DNA of 64,000 nt from positions 1 through 64,000 of the forward strand of contig NZ_FOTY01000005.1 of NCBI RefSeq assembly GCF_900114715.1, in the 5' to 3' direction. Below, one piece after another: positions 17,295-25,315 of the stretch. The stretch's first letter is position 1, and each line of letters opens with the position of its first letter. The stretch comes from Salibacterium qingdaonense (GTDB lineage Bacteria; Bacillota; Bacilli; Bacillales; Marinococcaceae). Below the pieces are notes generated by a model, which worked only from the letters and a program-made list of their open reading frames with translations, searched no databases and was not told where the DNA came from. Position numbers and translations under genes: made by a program.

Positions 17295-18338
17295 TCATTC
17301 TCCTGTCTGTTCATCAAGTGTATCGATAATGCCGTTTAGATACGCAGCCCCGAGTGCTCTGTCGTAAAGACCGTAACCGGGCCGTCCGGTTTCCCCCCAT
17401 ATCATTCTCCCGTGATCCGGGCGGATAGGGCCGGAAAATCCGGCTTCATGCAGTTTCTGCAGCAGTGCCGTCATATCGAGCGATCCATCTTTGATGGAAT
17501 GAGAGGTTTCCTGAAACGACCGGGAGCCTGTCCATTTCACGTTCCGGGCATGGACGAAATGAATCCGTCCTTTTGCTGCTTCAATAATACCGTTCAAGTC
17601 ATTGTCTGGATTCGCTCCGTAAGAACCGGTACAAAAAGTAATCCCGTTATTCGTACTGTCGACCCGGTGAAGCATGTGTTCCACATTTTCTTTGGTCGTT
17701 ACCACACGTGGAAGTCCGAAAATGGACCACGGCGGATCGTCCGGATGAATCGCAAGCAGTACTCCCTCTTCTTCCGCTGTTGGAACCACCTGTTCCAGAA
17801 AATAAATCAGGTTTTCCATGAGCTGCTCTTCAGAAATGGACTGGTAGGCATCCATGATTTTCCTTAAGTCTTCTGTCTGATAGGACAGGTCCCATCCCGG
17901 CAGAGTCAGTTCCCCGCTCAGAGGATCCAGATGCTCAACTGTCTCTTCGTCGTATTTCAAGGAGTTCGATCCGTCGGGGAGCGATGCCCCAAGTTCCGAC
18001 CGGGTCCAGTCAAATACCGGCATAAAGTTGTAACAGACAGTGCGGATGCCGGCCCTGGAAAGATTGCGCAATGTTTCTTTATAATTCTCAATCCATTTGT
18101 CCCGGGAAGGCGCTCCCATTTTAATGTCTTCATGAACGGGGACACTTTCAATAACGTTCAGTTCTAAATCATGGGCTTCCACCGTCTGCTTCAGTTTCTC
18201 GATTTTCTCCAAAGGCCAGACTTCGCCCGGCGGGATGTCATACACTGCGGAGACAATCCCGCGCGTATCCGGAATCTGCCGGATATGTTCAAGGGTGACC
18301 GGATCATCTTCTCCGTACCACCGGAAGCTCATTTCCAT
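17295..18338 (-). CDS. uxuA: D-mannonate dehydratase
   Basis: Converts D-mannonate to 2-keto-3-deoxy-D-gluconate. The 347 residues begin MEMSFRWYGEDDPV and contain the UxuA landmarks WTRSELGA, LAIHPDDPPWSIFGLPR (His and Asp metal ligands), FCTGSYGA, HARNV and RPDHGR. It starts 21 nt after uxaC with AGGAGGG before the ATG. Kdg kinase and aldolase for the next steps are not in the window. Confidence 0.96.
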   Translation of the reverse strand: MEMSFRWYGEDDPVTLEHIRQIPDTRGIVSAVYDIPPGEVWPLEKIEKLKQTVEAHDLELNVIESVPVHEDIKMGAPSRDKWIENYKETLRNLSRAGIRTVCYNFMPVFDWTRSELGASLPDGSNSLKYDEETVEHLDPLSGELTLPGWDLSYQTEDLRKIMDAYQSISEEQLMENLIYFLEQVVPTAEEEGVLLAIHPDDPPWSIFGLPRVVTTKENVEHMLHRVDSTNNGITFCTGSYGANPDNDLNGIIEAAKGRIHFVHARNVKWTGSRSFQETSHSIKDGSLDMTALLQKLHEAGFSGPIRPDHGRMIWGETGRPGYGLYDRALGAAYLNGIIDTLDEQTGE

Positions 18339-18359
18339 AGGCTTCTCCCTCCTTTTCGT

Positions 18360-19757
18360 TTACAGGTTGAAATAGCGTTTCGCATTGTAATAGCAAATGT
18401 CCTGCACGTACGTTTTTAAGAGTTCCATGTCTTTTGGTGCCCGGCCGCGGTCCACCCAGCTGCCGATCAGGTTACACAGAATGCGGCGGAAGTATTCATG
18501 CCGCGAGAAAGAAAGGAAGCTTCTCGAGTCTGTGAGCATTCCGATAAATTGACTGATTAACCCGGTATTGGCGAGGATTTTCATTTGATTTTCCATGCCG
18601 TCGATGTGGTCATTAAACCACCAGGCTGTGCCGAACTGGACTTTGCCGGGAATTTCAGCGTTCTGATAATTACCTGCAGCGGTAGCCAGAATATAATTAT
18701 CGCGGGCATCCAGACTGTAGAGCACAGTTTTTGGCAGGTTATCGTTTGCTTCCAATGCATCCAGAAAGAGAGAAAGCGGTCTGGCGAGCAGATCATCGCC
18801 GATGGAATCAAAACCACTGTCGCCCCCGAGCTTTTCAAACATTTTCGAGTTGTTGTTGCGCTGTGCCCCGATATGAAGCTGCATCACCCAGTTTTTCGCC
18901 GCATACATCTCAGCCAGACGAAGCAGGGTGTATGTCTTATACTGCTCTATTTCTTTTTCATCAATCGCACTGCCTTCGCGTTTTTTCTGAAACACTGCTT
19001 CTGCATCCGTTTTCAAAGCGGATTCAAAAAACATGGCGGTAATGCCGTGGTCCGCACTGCGGCAGCCGAGAGAATCAAAATAGTCAATCCGGTCCGAGAA
19101 TGCCTGAAGAAGGTCATCAACTGTTTGAATGGAGAAACCGGCCGCTGTTTCCATCGATGTCAGCCAGTCTTCAAATTCATTTTTCTCAATCTGAAGTCCT
19201 TTATCCGGGCGGAAAGACGGGGAAACTATAACATCGAAATCTTCGTCATGAAGCTTTTTATGTGATGCCAGATCATCGGACGGATCATCTGTTGTACCGA
19301 CAAACACTACATTGTTGCGCTTCAACAGAGATCGTGCGGAAAACTCAGGCTGCTGTAATTTTTCGTTGGCTTCCTGCCAGATTTCCTGTGCTGTGGTTTC
19401 GTCCAGGAGCTTATCTATTCCGAAATAGCGCTGCAGTTCCAAGTGGGTCCAGTGATAAAGCGGATTCCCGAGAAGCTTGGGAATGGTGGCCGCCCATGCC
19501 TGAAACTTTTCATAATTGCTTTTATCTCCTGTGATGTACGCTTCGTCGATGCCGTTTGCTCTCATCGCCCGCCATTTATAATGATCACCGGCGAGCCAGA
19601 TTTCAGCGATATCGTTATAATGTTTATCTTCCAGAATTTCTTCCGGTACTAAATGGTTATGGTAATCAATAATCGGCATCTGTTTAGCGTAGTTGTGATA
19701 AAGTTCTTTTGCTGTCTCACCTTCCAGCAGAAAGTCGTCGGATATAAACGTTTTCAT
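18360..19757 (-). CDS. uxaC: glucuronate/galacturonate isomerase
   Basis: First enzyme of hexuronate breakdown: glucuronate to fructuronate and galacturonate to tagaturonate. About 465 residues, with the amidohydrolase-like start PIIDYHNHLVPEEI (metal His pair), FVGTTDDPSDD, MQLHIGAQRNNN and TDSRSFLSFSRHEYFRRILC, all typical of UxaC. The ATG at 19757 is preferred to the GTG at 19769, which abuts the GGAGG. It is the first gene of the operon, directly behind a promoter with a palindromic operator. Confidence 0.96.
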   Translation of the reverse strand: MKTFISDDFLLEGETAKELYHNYAKQMPIIDYHNHLVPEEILEDKHYNDIAEIWLAGDHYKWRAMRANGIDEAYITGDKSNYEKFQAWAATIPKLLGNPLYHWTHLELQRYFGIDKLLDETTAQEIWQEANEKLQQPEFSARSLLKRNNVVFVGTTDDPSDDLASHKKLHDEDFDVIVSPSFRPDKGLQIEKNEFEDWLTSMETAAGFSIQTVDDLLQAFSDRIDYFDSLGCRSADHGITAMFFESALKTDAEAVFQKKREGSAIDEKEIEQYKTYTLLRLAEMYAAKNWVMQLHIGAQRNNNSKMFEKLGGDSGFDSIGDDLLARPLSLFLDALEANDNLPKTVLYSLDARDNYILATAAGNYQNAEIPGKVQFGTAWWFNDHIDGMENQMKILANTGLISQFIGMLTDSRSFLSFSRHEYFRRILCNLIGSWVDRGRAPKDMELLKTYVQDICYYNAKRYFNL

Positions 19758-19793
19758 AATGACAGACACCCTCCGTTCACGGAACGAAAAATT

Positions 19794-19851
19794 ATTTGTT
19801 TACTAAACAAATTATTAATTTTATACTATATGTAAGCGGTACATTTTTCAA
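19794..19851 (-). promoter_or_regulatory. uronate operon promoter with ROK-repressor operator
   Basis: On the minus strand TTGAAA (complement 19851..19846), a 17-bp spacer and TAGTAT (19828..19823) form a sigma-A promoter. Just downstream of the -10 lies the near-perfect palindrome ATTTGTTTA-C-TAAACAAAT (19794-19812), which resembles XylR operators (TTTGTTT/AAACAAA halves). It is placed to block transcription, and the divergently encoded ROK regulator is the likely ligand. Confidence 0.75.
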
Positions 19852-19937
19852 GACTTTTTTTTAAATTTTTTTCAAAAACCTTACCATCCATTTTTTGTTA
19901 CAATGACACCGGCTTGAATAGATGAGGAGGAACCCAA

Positions 19938-21125
19938 TTGGATACAGGCGATGCAACGTACATCAAACAGCTGAACAGAAGAATTCTGATTGAAGAAATC
20001 ATTAAAAATATCTCATTATCAAGAAGTGATCTCTCACGAAAGACCGGACTCAATAAAGCAACGATTTCGGCTCAGGTCAGTGAGTTAATTAACGAACAGA
20101 TTGTTGTCGAGAAAACAGAAGGCGAGTCGGTAACACGCGGACGCAAACCGATTCTCCTTGAAATTAACGGCAGTGCCGGTTACAGCGTAGGTATAGATAT
20201 TGATGAACATAACCTTCACTTTGTTTTCTGTGATTTAACAGGAGAATTGTTTCATAAAGAAAGTGTTCCTTTGAAAACGGTTGATTTTGATGAAGTAATG
20301 AAGCAGCTTCTGGATCATCTGTCTCCTTCTGTCTCGACGTTCAACGGGCAATATGAACCTATCGGCCTGATAGGTATAGGAGTGGGGATCCACGGCATTG
20401 TAAGCAACGAAAACGAAATCGTCTATACACCGAAACAGCAGTGGTCCCATCATCATATTACGAACCTTCTGAAAGAACATTTTGACACACCGGTCTATGT
20501 CGACAACAACGCCAATTTAAGTGTGTTCGCCGAGCAGGTGTACTATGAACATATACCCGACCTTTTCTGCATCACGTTTTATTCAGGGATCGGTCTCGGT
20601 ATCATGAACAACTATCAGATCTACCGCGGTTTCCAGGGCTTCGCCGGAGAGATTGGTCATATGATTGTCGAACCGGGAGGCCTCCCCTGCCCATGCGGAA
20701 ACCATGGCTGCTGGGAACGATACGCGTCAGAAAGAGCATTACAGCATCATCTTAAGGAGTGGTATCCTGAGGATGCACCGCTTGAAACCGTCCAGCATCT
20801 GCTCAAAACCAATCCGGATCATGAAGTGATAGAAGAATACCTGGATTATTTCGCTGTTGGCCTAAACAATATCATCAACATCTTCAACCCGGAAAAAATT
20901 GTTTTAAACGGCACTATCATTAATGGAAACACGGCATTTATTGCAAACCTGGAGCAGAAACTGGTGTCCAAGTTCAACAACTATCTCGAAATCAGAGCTT
21001 CCTACCTTGGGGAAGATGCCTGCGCTCTCGGCGGAGCTTCCTTGGCACTCAAAAATTTCTTCGGGGTGAATATGCTGAATCACGTAAACTATCATTATTT
21101 CAAATCCGATATGCTGGAGATTTAG
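19938..21125 (+). CDS. ROK-family (XylR-type) transcriptional repressor
   Basis: Sugar-responsive repressor of 395 residues. An N-terminal winged HTH (about 15-75, SLSRSDLSRKTGLNKATISAQVSELI) is followed by a ROK kinase-like domain with DIDEHNLHFVF, the ATP-loop-like GIGVGIHG and the zinc site EPGGLPCPCGNHGCWE. The TTG at 19938 is supported by AGGAGG 7 nt upstream; the ORF has no nearby ATG. Divergent from uxaC, whose promoter carries a matching operator. The inducer is presumably a uronate or a pathway intermediate (inference). Confidence 0.9.
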   Translation: MDTGDATYIKQLNRRILIEEIIKNISLSRSDLSRKTGLNKATISAQVSELINEQIVVEKTEGESVTRGRKPILLEINGSAGYSVGIDIDEHNLHFVFCDLTGELFHKESVPLKTVDFDEVMKQLLDHLSPSVSTFNGQYEPIGLIGIGVGIHGIVSNENEIVYTPKQQWSHHHITNLLKEHFDTPVYVDNNANLSVFAEQVYYEHIPDLFCITFYSGIGLGIMNNYQIYRGFQGFAGEIGHMIVEPGGLPCPCGNHGCWERYASERALQHHLKEWYPEDAPLETVQHLLKTNPDHEVIEEYLDYFAVGLNNIINIFNPEKIVLNGTIINGNTAFIANLEQKLVSKFNNYLEIRASYLGEDACALGGASLALKNFFGVNMLNHVNYHYFKSDMLEI

Positions 21126-21130
21126 AAACA

Positions 21131-21171
21131 AGAAAGGCAGATGGTTCAGCAATCAGCCCTCCTGCCTTTCT
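21131..21171 (+). terminator. probable terminator of the ROK regulator
   Basis: AGAAAGGCAG (21131-21140) pairs with CTGCCTTTCT (21162-21171) right after the regulator stop. The T-run is short, so strength is uncertain. Confidence 0.6.
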
Positions 21172-21175
21172 CCAC

Positions 21176-21420
21176 TAACAGTCGGATACAAAAGCTTGCT
21201 CTCCACAGAATGGTATCTTATGGACACTACAGCACTGAACCGGAACCGTAGTGGTCACGGGCTGAGCTCCGAAGCCACTAATCGGCTGCGCGAAGATCTT
21301 AGTGTCTTCCGCCCCAATTCCCGTGGACACTAAAGACGCGACTCTGCCGTGTAATGTCCTCGGGCCCGTGCATTCAAAAGAGCATGCTCCAGAGGTGTCC
21401 GCTTCCCCTTACCATAAAAA
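21176..21420. repeat. non-coding gap with repeated GGACACTA/TTAGTGTC motifs
   Basis: The gap contains several inverted and direct copies of a GGACACTA-like octamer (near 21220, 21250 inverted, 21275, 21298 inverted and 21324), so the region can fold extensively. No reading frame with an RBS is seen. It looks like a degenerate intergenic repeat, but I cannot name it. Confidence 0.4.
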
Positions 21421-21475
21421 GACCGGACGGCATCAACTTCCTTACGTGTAACAGAAGCCCTGTCGTCCGGGTTTT
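21421..21475. terminator. bidirectional terminator
   Basis: CCGGACG-CA arms (21421-21432 and 21461-21471) form a stem with T-rich tails on both strands. It serves the SLH gene at 21497 on the minus strand. Confidence 0.65.
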
Positions 21476-21496
21476 ATTTAACCTGTATATTTGTTT

Positions 21497-23203
21497 CTAT
21501 TCGCGCCATTGCCACTGTTCTTTCAATACTTCTGCACGTGCACCAATTCCTTCTTCCATCTCCACCGGGTATACACGGTGCCATTCCATAAACGTTCCGT
21601 CGTGTTCCAAAATAGTGATCCGGTACGTTCCGCCTTCCTCATTTTCAAACCGAATCTCGTATTCCCCAAAGTCCGGATGATCATTTTCATTAACGATCTG
21701 CAGGTTCACGTCATCCTGCCGGGCGTAATGGTGAACGTTTTGAATCATGCTTTCCAGCGTCCCTTCTCCACCTTTTCCGTACGAAGGATAAATAAAGCGC
21801 CATACCGGATCATCAGTTGGTTGTGCTTCTTCGGTGAAAGCAGCTGAGACAAGCACACCATCTGCTGCCCCGGAAGATATATTCTCCACATCGAAATATC
21901 GCGGCACATAGGTGGTAAACGGCATGCCGGCTTCATCCATCAACTTGAACGTGTCTTCATCTTTCATCCCCTCTATTTGAAAAGAAAAGCTCTGGATATC
22001 CGGACGGTCCGAGCCATTTGCTGAAAAGGTTTCCCATGGCACCGTATACGAAGGAATACCGGCGGCGTAAGGCCCTATTTCATAAGGCTGAAAATAGACA
22101 GCCGGACCTTTTTCCGTGACATAAAATTGATCCGTGGCAGGGTCAACGCCTTCAAAATCAACAATTAATTCGAAAGCTTCTCCGTTATCCGGTGCCCCGG
22201 AGCGTATTCTTTCGTTGAATACAAAAGCGTAATTTGTATCTGCATCAAAGAGATGCTGCAGCTGCACATCTTCCCCCGTCTGCGGATCAAAGGTGAAAGC
22301 TGCCTGATGACTCATTCCGTGGGCGCCTCCGGTGAATTCATACGATTCAAACACAACACTCAGATAGTCACCAGTGTTACTTTCCACCCGGTAGTCCTGC
22401 TGGTATTCGTAGGCCTCTGCCAAGTCTTCATCCGGCTCCTGTTCCGAAAGCTCAGCCACTTCACGACGCCGCTCAGAAGCCTGCTGTGCCTGTTCTTCAA
22501 ACGTTTGATTGATGACTTCTTCCGTGTCAGCGCTCAAGCCGTTAACCTTTGGATAATACAAACCATCTGCTTCTTTCTGCGGCAGTACGGCATAAGGAGC
22601 GCGGAATGACTCTTTTTCCGCTCTCGCAAGAAATACACCAAACTGGGCGCGTGTTACTGTCTCAGACGGCCGGAATGTCAGGTCCTCATAGCCTGTAGTG
22701 AGGCGGTGTGCGGCGAGTGCGCTGATCTGCCCTTCGGCCCAGTACTCTTCTGGGACATCCTTGTAATCCACCGGCTGCGCTGTCTGCAGGTTATAAGACC
22801 GGGTCAAAATGGCGGCCATCTGCGCACGCGTGAGCAGGTCATGCGGATGAAAGGCCTCCGCGTCCGCGAAGTAGCCTGCTTCCACTGCCGCAGCAATGGA
22901 CGGGTATGCGCTGTCCGACTTCTCTATGTCACTGAATGAAACAGGCTCCGGATCAGCCGTGTCCAGACCATGAATCCGGACCAGTGTGCGCGCGGCCTGG
23001 GAACGGGTGATGGCATCATTCACTCCAAACACCCCGTTTTGGTAGCCGTTCATCACATTTTCATCCGCCAGATAGCTGATCTCCTCCTGGGCCCAGAATC
23101 CTTCGGAAACGTCGGAAAAAGAAGAAGCTTGGGCAGCAGCGGAAATGGAAAAAGCCGCAGCAGTCGTCAGCGCGGCTGCTCCCAGCATTTTTTTCATCTT
23201 CAT
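21497..23203 (-). CDS. SLH-anchored protein with DUF3298-like (RsiV-type) domain
   Basis: Exported protein of 568 residues. Signal peptide to about residue 26 (AAAQASS), three complete N-terminal SLH repeats (about 28-195; each ends in a TRxQxA motif), then a DUF4163/DUF3298-type module (about 205-400) recognised by SVVFESYEFTGGAHGMSH and YFQPYEIGPYAAGIPSY. This module occurs in RsiV, PdaC and other envelope proteins and may bind peptidoglycan or lysozyme. The remaining C-terminal about 160 residues are unassigned. A terminator follows at 21421-21475. Confidence 0.85.
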   Translation of the reverse strand: MKMKKMLGAAALTTAAAFSISAAAQASSFSDVSEGFWAQEEISYLADENVMNGYQNGVFGVNDAITRSQAARTLVRIHGLDTADPEPVSFSDIEKSDSAYPSIAAAVEAGYFADAEAFHPHDLLTRAQMAAILTRSYNLQTAQPVDYKDVPEEYWAEGQISALAAHRLTTGYEDLTFRPSETVTRAQFGVFLARAEKESFRAPYAVLPQKEADGLYYPKVNGLSADTEEVINQTFEEQAQQASERRREVAELSEQEPDEDLAEAYEYQQDYRVESNTGDYLSVVFESYEFTGGAHGMSHQAAFTFDPQTGEDVQLQHLFDADTNYAFVFNERIRSGAPDNGEAFELIVDFEGVDPATDQFYVTEKGPAVYFQPYEIGPYAAGIPSYTVPWETFSANGSDRPDIQSFSFQIEGMKDEDTFKLMDEAGMPFTTYVPRYFDVENISSGAADGVLVSAAFTEEAQPTDDPVWRFIYPSYGKGGEGTLESMIQNVHHYARQDDVNLQIVNENDHPDFGEYEIRFENEEGGTYRITILEHDGTFMEWHRVYPVEMEEGIGARAEVLKEQWQWRE

Positions 23204-23226
23204 ATGAGTCCCTTCTTTCTTTCATA

Positions 23227-24180
23227 TTACGCCATGGTCTCCGCAATTAACTGAAAGGATTGCCGTCGCTTCTCCCGGGATGGAATGGACGAAAATAACA
23301 TGATTTCGTCTGCTCCAAATTTCTGCCGGCAATCCTCCAACTGCTCTTTGACCATGCCGGGGTCTCCAATGATCATATCTGCCTTCATGTTTTCTATCTG
23401 TCTCTCTTCTTCTTTCGTCATCGGAGCGGTATTATCCTTCTTCACATTCCAGCGGCACGTTTCATCGGCTGTCTGCTCCGCCTGTTCCGCATGCGGCGCG
23501 CATACTGCCGATACCGCCGTGATGACATCCGGTTTCTCCACCAGACGCCCCGGGGTGAAATGCTCCCGGTACCGGCGAATGATTTCTCGTGCATCATTAT
23601 CGCTCATAAAGGCAGCAAAAGCGTACGCTGTGCCGAGTTCCGCGGCAAGTACCGCGCTCTTTTCACTCGTACCGAGCATCCACGGCACCGGAGCTGTCTC
23701 CGGAACCGGGGAAGCGGAAAGGGGCGCATAAGGATTCGGTGACGGATCATCGTCTTCCAAAAACTGCAGCAGTTCCTGTGTCAACTCCCGCATTCTTCCG
23801 GCATTCTGTAAAAAGTTATCGGATAAAACCTGCGTGGCTTCCGCGGACCCGCCGGGAGCCCGTCCAATACCGATATCCACCCGTTCTGGAAAAAGCGTCG
23901 CCAGCATATTATGTATCTCGGCGGCTTTAAACGGTTTATAATGCGGCAGCAGCAAAGCTCCTGTGCCGATCCGGATAGTGCTTGTCCGGGATCCGATAAG
24001 AGGAAGCAGCACTTCCGGAGCGGAACCTGCAATACCGGTGATATCATGATGCTCGGTTATCCAAAAGCGGGTGAACCCCCACTGTTCTGCCATCCGGGCC
24101 AGCTCCACCGTATCCTCGAGTGCTTGTTTTGGCGTTCTTCCCGGCAGAACCGGGGACTGATCCAGAATACTTAATCTCAT
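23227..24180 (-). CDS. luciferase-like (LLM-class) flavin-dependent oxidoreductase
   Basis: Bacterial-luciferase-fold monooxygenase of 317 residues, probably FMN-dependent. Characteristic stretches are WGFTRFWITEHHDITGIAGSAPEV, RIGTGALLLPHYKPFKAAE and ERVDIGIGRAPGGS, and a C-terminal GDPGMVKEQLEDC. It closely resembles the large MsnO8/YceB-like group with no assigned substrate. It ends 23 nt before the SLH gene begins, so the two may share a transcript. Confidence 0.85.
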   Translation of the reverse strand: MRLSILDQSPVLPGRTPKQALEDTVELARMAEQWGFTRFWITEHHDITGIAGSAPEVLLPLIGSRTSTIRIGTGALLLPHYKPFKAAEIHNMLATLFPERVDIGIGRAPGGSAEATQVLSDNFLQNAGRMRELTQELLQFLEDDDPSPNPYAPLSASPVPETAPVPWMLGTSEKSAVLAAELGTAYAFAAFMSDNDAREIIRRYREHFTPGRLVEKPDVITAVSAVCAPHAEQAEQTADETCRWNVKKDNTAPMTKEEERQIENMKADMIIGDPGMVKEQLEDCRQKFGADEIMLFSSIPSREKRRQSFQLIAETMA

Positions 24181-24328
24181 GTTTGTCCTTCTTTCCGTGG
24201 TTATCCTGTCTCCTTCTATTATACATCAATCCCATTTCCGCCGCATCACTGCAGAGGTCTATCTCGAAACGACACAGAGCAGATGATATGATACAGGTAT
24301 ATTATCAATGAACTGGGAGGAATGACGA

Positions 24329-24751
24329 TTGAAACATAGAAAACCGGAAAAAATTCTTACGATCTGCGGCATCGTCTTATTTGTCATAGGGTCGGGGCTT
24401 GTCTTTCTATTTGGAACCATTATTACAAACACCGATTTCGAAACGTTTCTCAATCAGTCCATGCAGCAAAACCCAGCACAGGATATTCCGGAGCAGCAAT
24501 TTCAAACGTTCTTTGAACAGGCTCAGTCCATTAACTACGGAATGCATACCGGGTTGATGCTGCTCGTTGCCGCTGTTGGCGTGATTGCTCTGCTCCGACG
24601 GACAGGTGACATCATGTCCGGCATTTTTCTTCTCGCAGGGACAGGGCTCACCGTGCTCATTTTCTGGTGGCTGATTGTGCCGTTTCTGCCCGCCCTGCTC
24701 TATTTCATCGCAGGATTGATGTTTCTGCTGCGAAAACCGAAGACGGCCTGA
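24329..24751 (+). CDS. DUF4064 membrane protein
   Basis: 140-residue integral membrane protein starting with TTG behind GGGAGG (spacing 8). Hydrophobic segments lie near 12-32, 75-95, 100-118 and 120-135; an extracytoplasmic loop rich in Gln separates the first two. Sequence style (KxxEKILTICGIVLFVIG at the start, MFLLRKPK at the end) matches DUF4064. Function unknown. Confidence 0.72.
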   Translation: MKHRKPEKILTICGIVLFVIGSGLVFLFGTIITNTDFETFLNQSMQQNPAQDIPEQQFQTFFEQAQSINYGMHTGLMLLVAAVGVIALLRRTGDIMSGIFLLAGTGLTVLIFWWLIVPFLPALLYFIAGLMFLLRKPKTA

Positions 24752-24776
24752 GCCGCGTTCGCTCGTTTTCGACTGG

Positions 24777-24851
24777 TTTCCGCTTGTATTTCATGCTTTT
24801 TCGCCCGTAATCGACAAATTTCCGCCCGGTTTCGACACAAATCCGCCCGAA
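24777..24851. repeat. degenerate 20-21 bp repeat, TTTCCGCCCG units
   Basis: Four TTT(C/T)CGC(C/T)(C/T)G-like units begin at about 24777, 24797, 24818 and 24839, with TCGACAAA between the later ones. Non-coding. It could be a regulator-binding array or simple low-complexity drift. Confidence 0.4.
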
Positions 24852-24984
24852 CATACGAACCACAGCACATCCAGGGAAAAGTGGTGCCGCATGACGACAA
24901 AGAAGAGATCCGCGCTTATTTCTCGCCTTCTGTCCCACAGTATATAGGTTTAAAGGGAACTCACGAGGGGTAATAAAAAAATAG

Positions 24985-25031
24985 TTGACGCTGGTATGAG
25001 GAAAAGATATAATTGTATATTGTTCCTCATA
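24985..25031 (+). promoter_or_regulatory. strong sigma-A promoter with flanking inverted repeat
   Basis: TTGACG (24985-24990), a 17-bp spacer and a perfect TATAAT (25008-25013). GGTATGAGGAA (24993-25003) in the spacer is repeated inverted as TTCCTCATACC (25021-25031) at the expected transcription start. The arms sit either side of the -10, as for a tight repressor operator. Confidence 0.8.
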
Positions 25032-25265
25032 CCCACCCTACAATAAACGTAGATTCCCTCGTCTACACACCCTCTCATCATTCATTTCAACATGCTGGAA
25101 ACCCAACGATGAATGAAACGAAAACAGAAAATACAGCAGTAGATCAATTCACACTGGAGCGGTTTAAGGACCGCAAGGACGAAAGAGCAGGAAGGGCTTT
25201 TGTTGTTTTATGCATCACTCTTTATTGGATGTTATGCCGGCATAGTTAGCGTATGCCGGCTTTTT
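25032..25265 (+). ncRNA. orphan transcription unit: small RNA or 46-codon peptide gene
   Basis: The preceding promoter drives a unit of about 245 nt ending at a strong terminator (25236-25265). The RNA can form GTAGA/TCTAC and GCGGT/ACCGC hairpins. The only reading frame of note starts at ATG 25109 (begins MNETKTENTAVDQF, ends with a hydrophobic WMLCRHS tail, 46 residues). It has a poor SD and its start lies in a possible ATTCATT/ATGAATG helix. I cannot say whether RNA or peptide is the product. Confidence 0.5.
25236..25265 (+). terminator. terminator of the orphan unit
   Basis: GCCGGCATA (25236-25244) pairs with TATGCCGGC (25252-25260), followed by five T. Confidence 0.9.
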
Positions 25266-25274
25266 GTATGTAAA

Positions 25275-25310
25275 AAAGGAGCCGGCATCCGAACAGATAC
25301 AGGCTCCTTT
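25275..25310 (-). terminator. terminator after the TraB-family gene
   Basis: AAAGGAGCC (25275-25283) pairs with GGCTCCTTT (25302-25310), with T-runs on the minus strand. It may act in both directions. Confidence 0.75.
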
Positions 25311-25315
25311 CTTTA

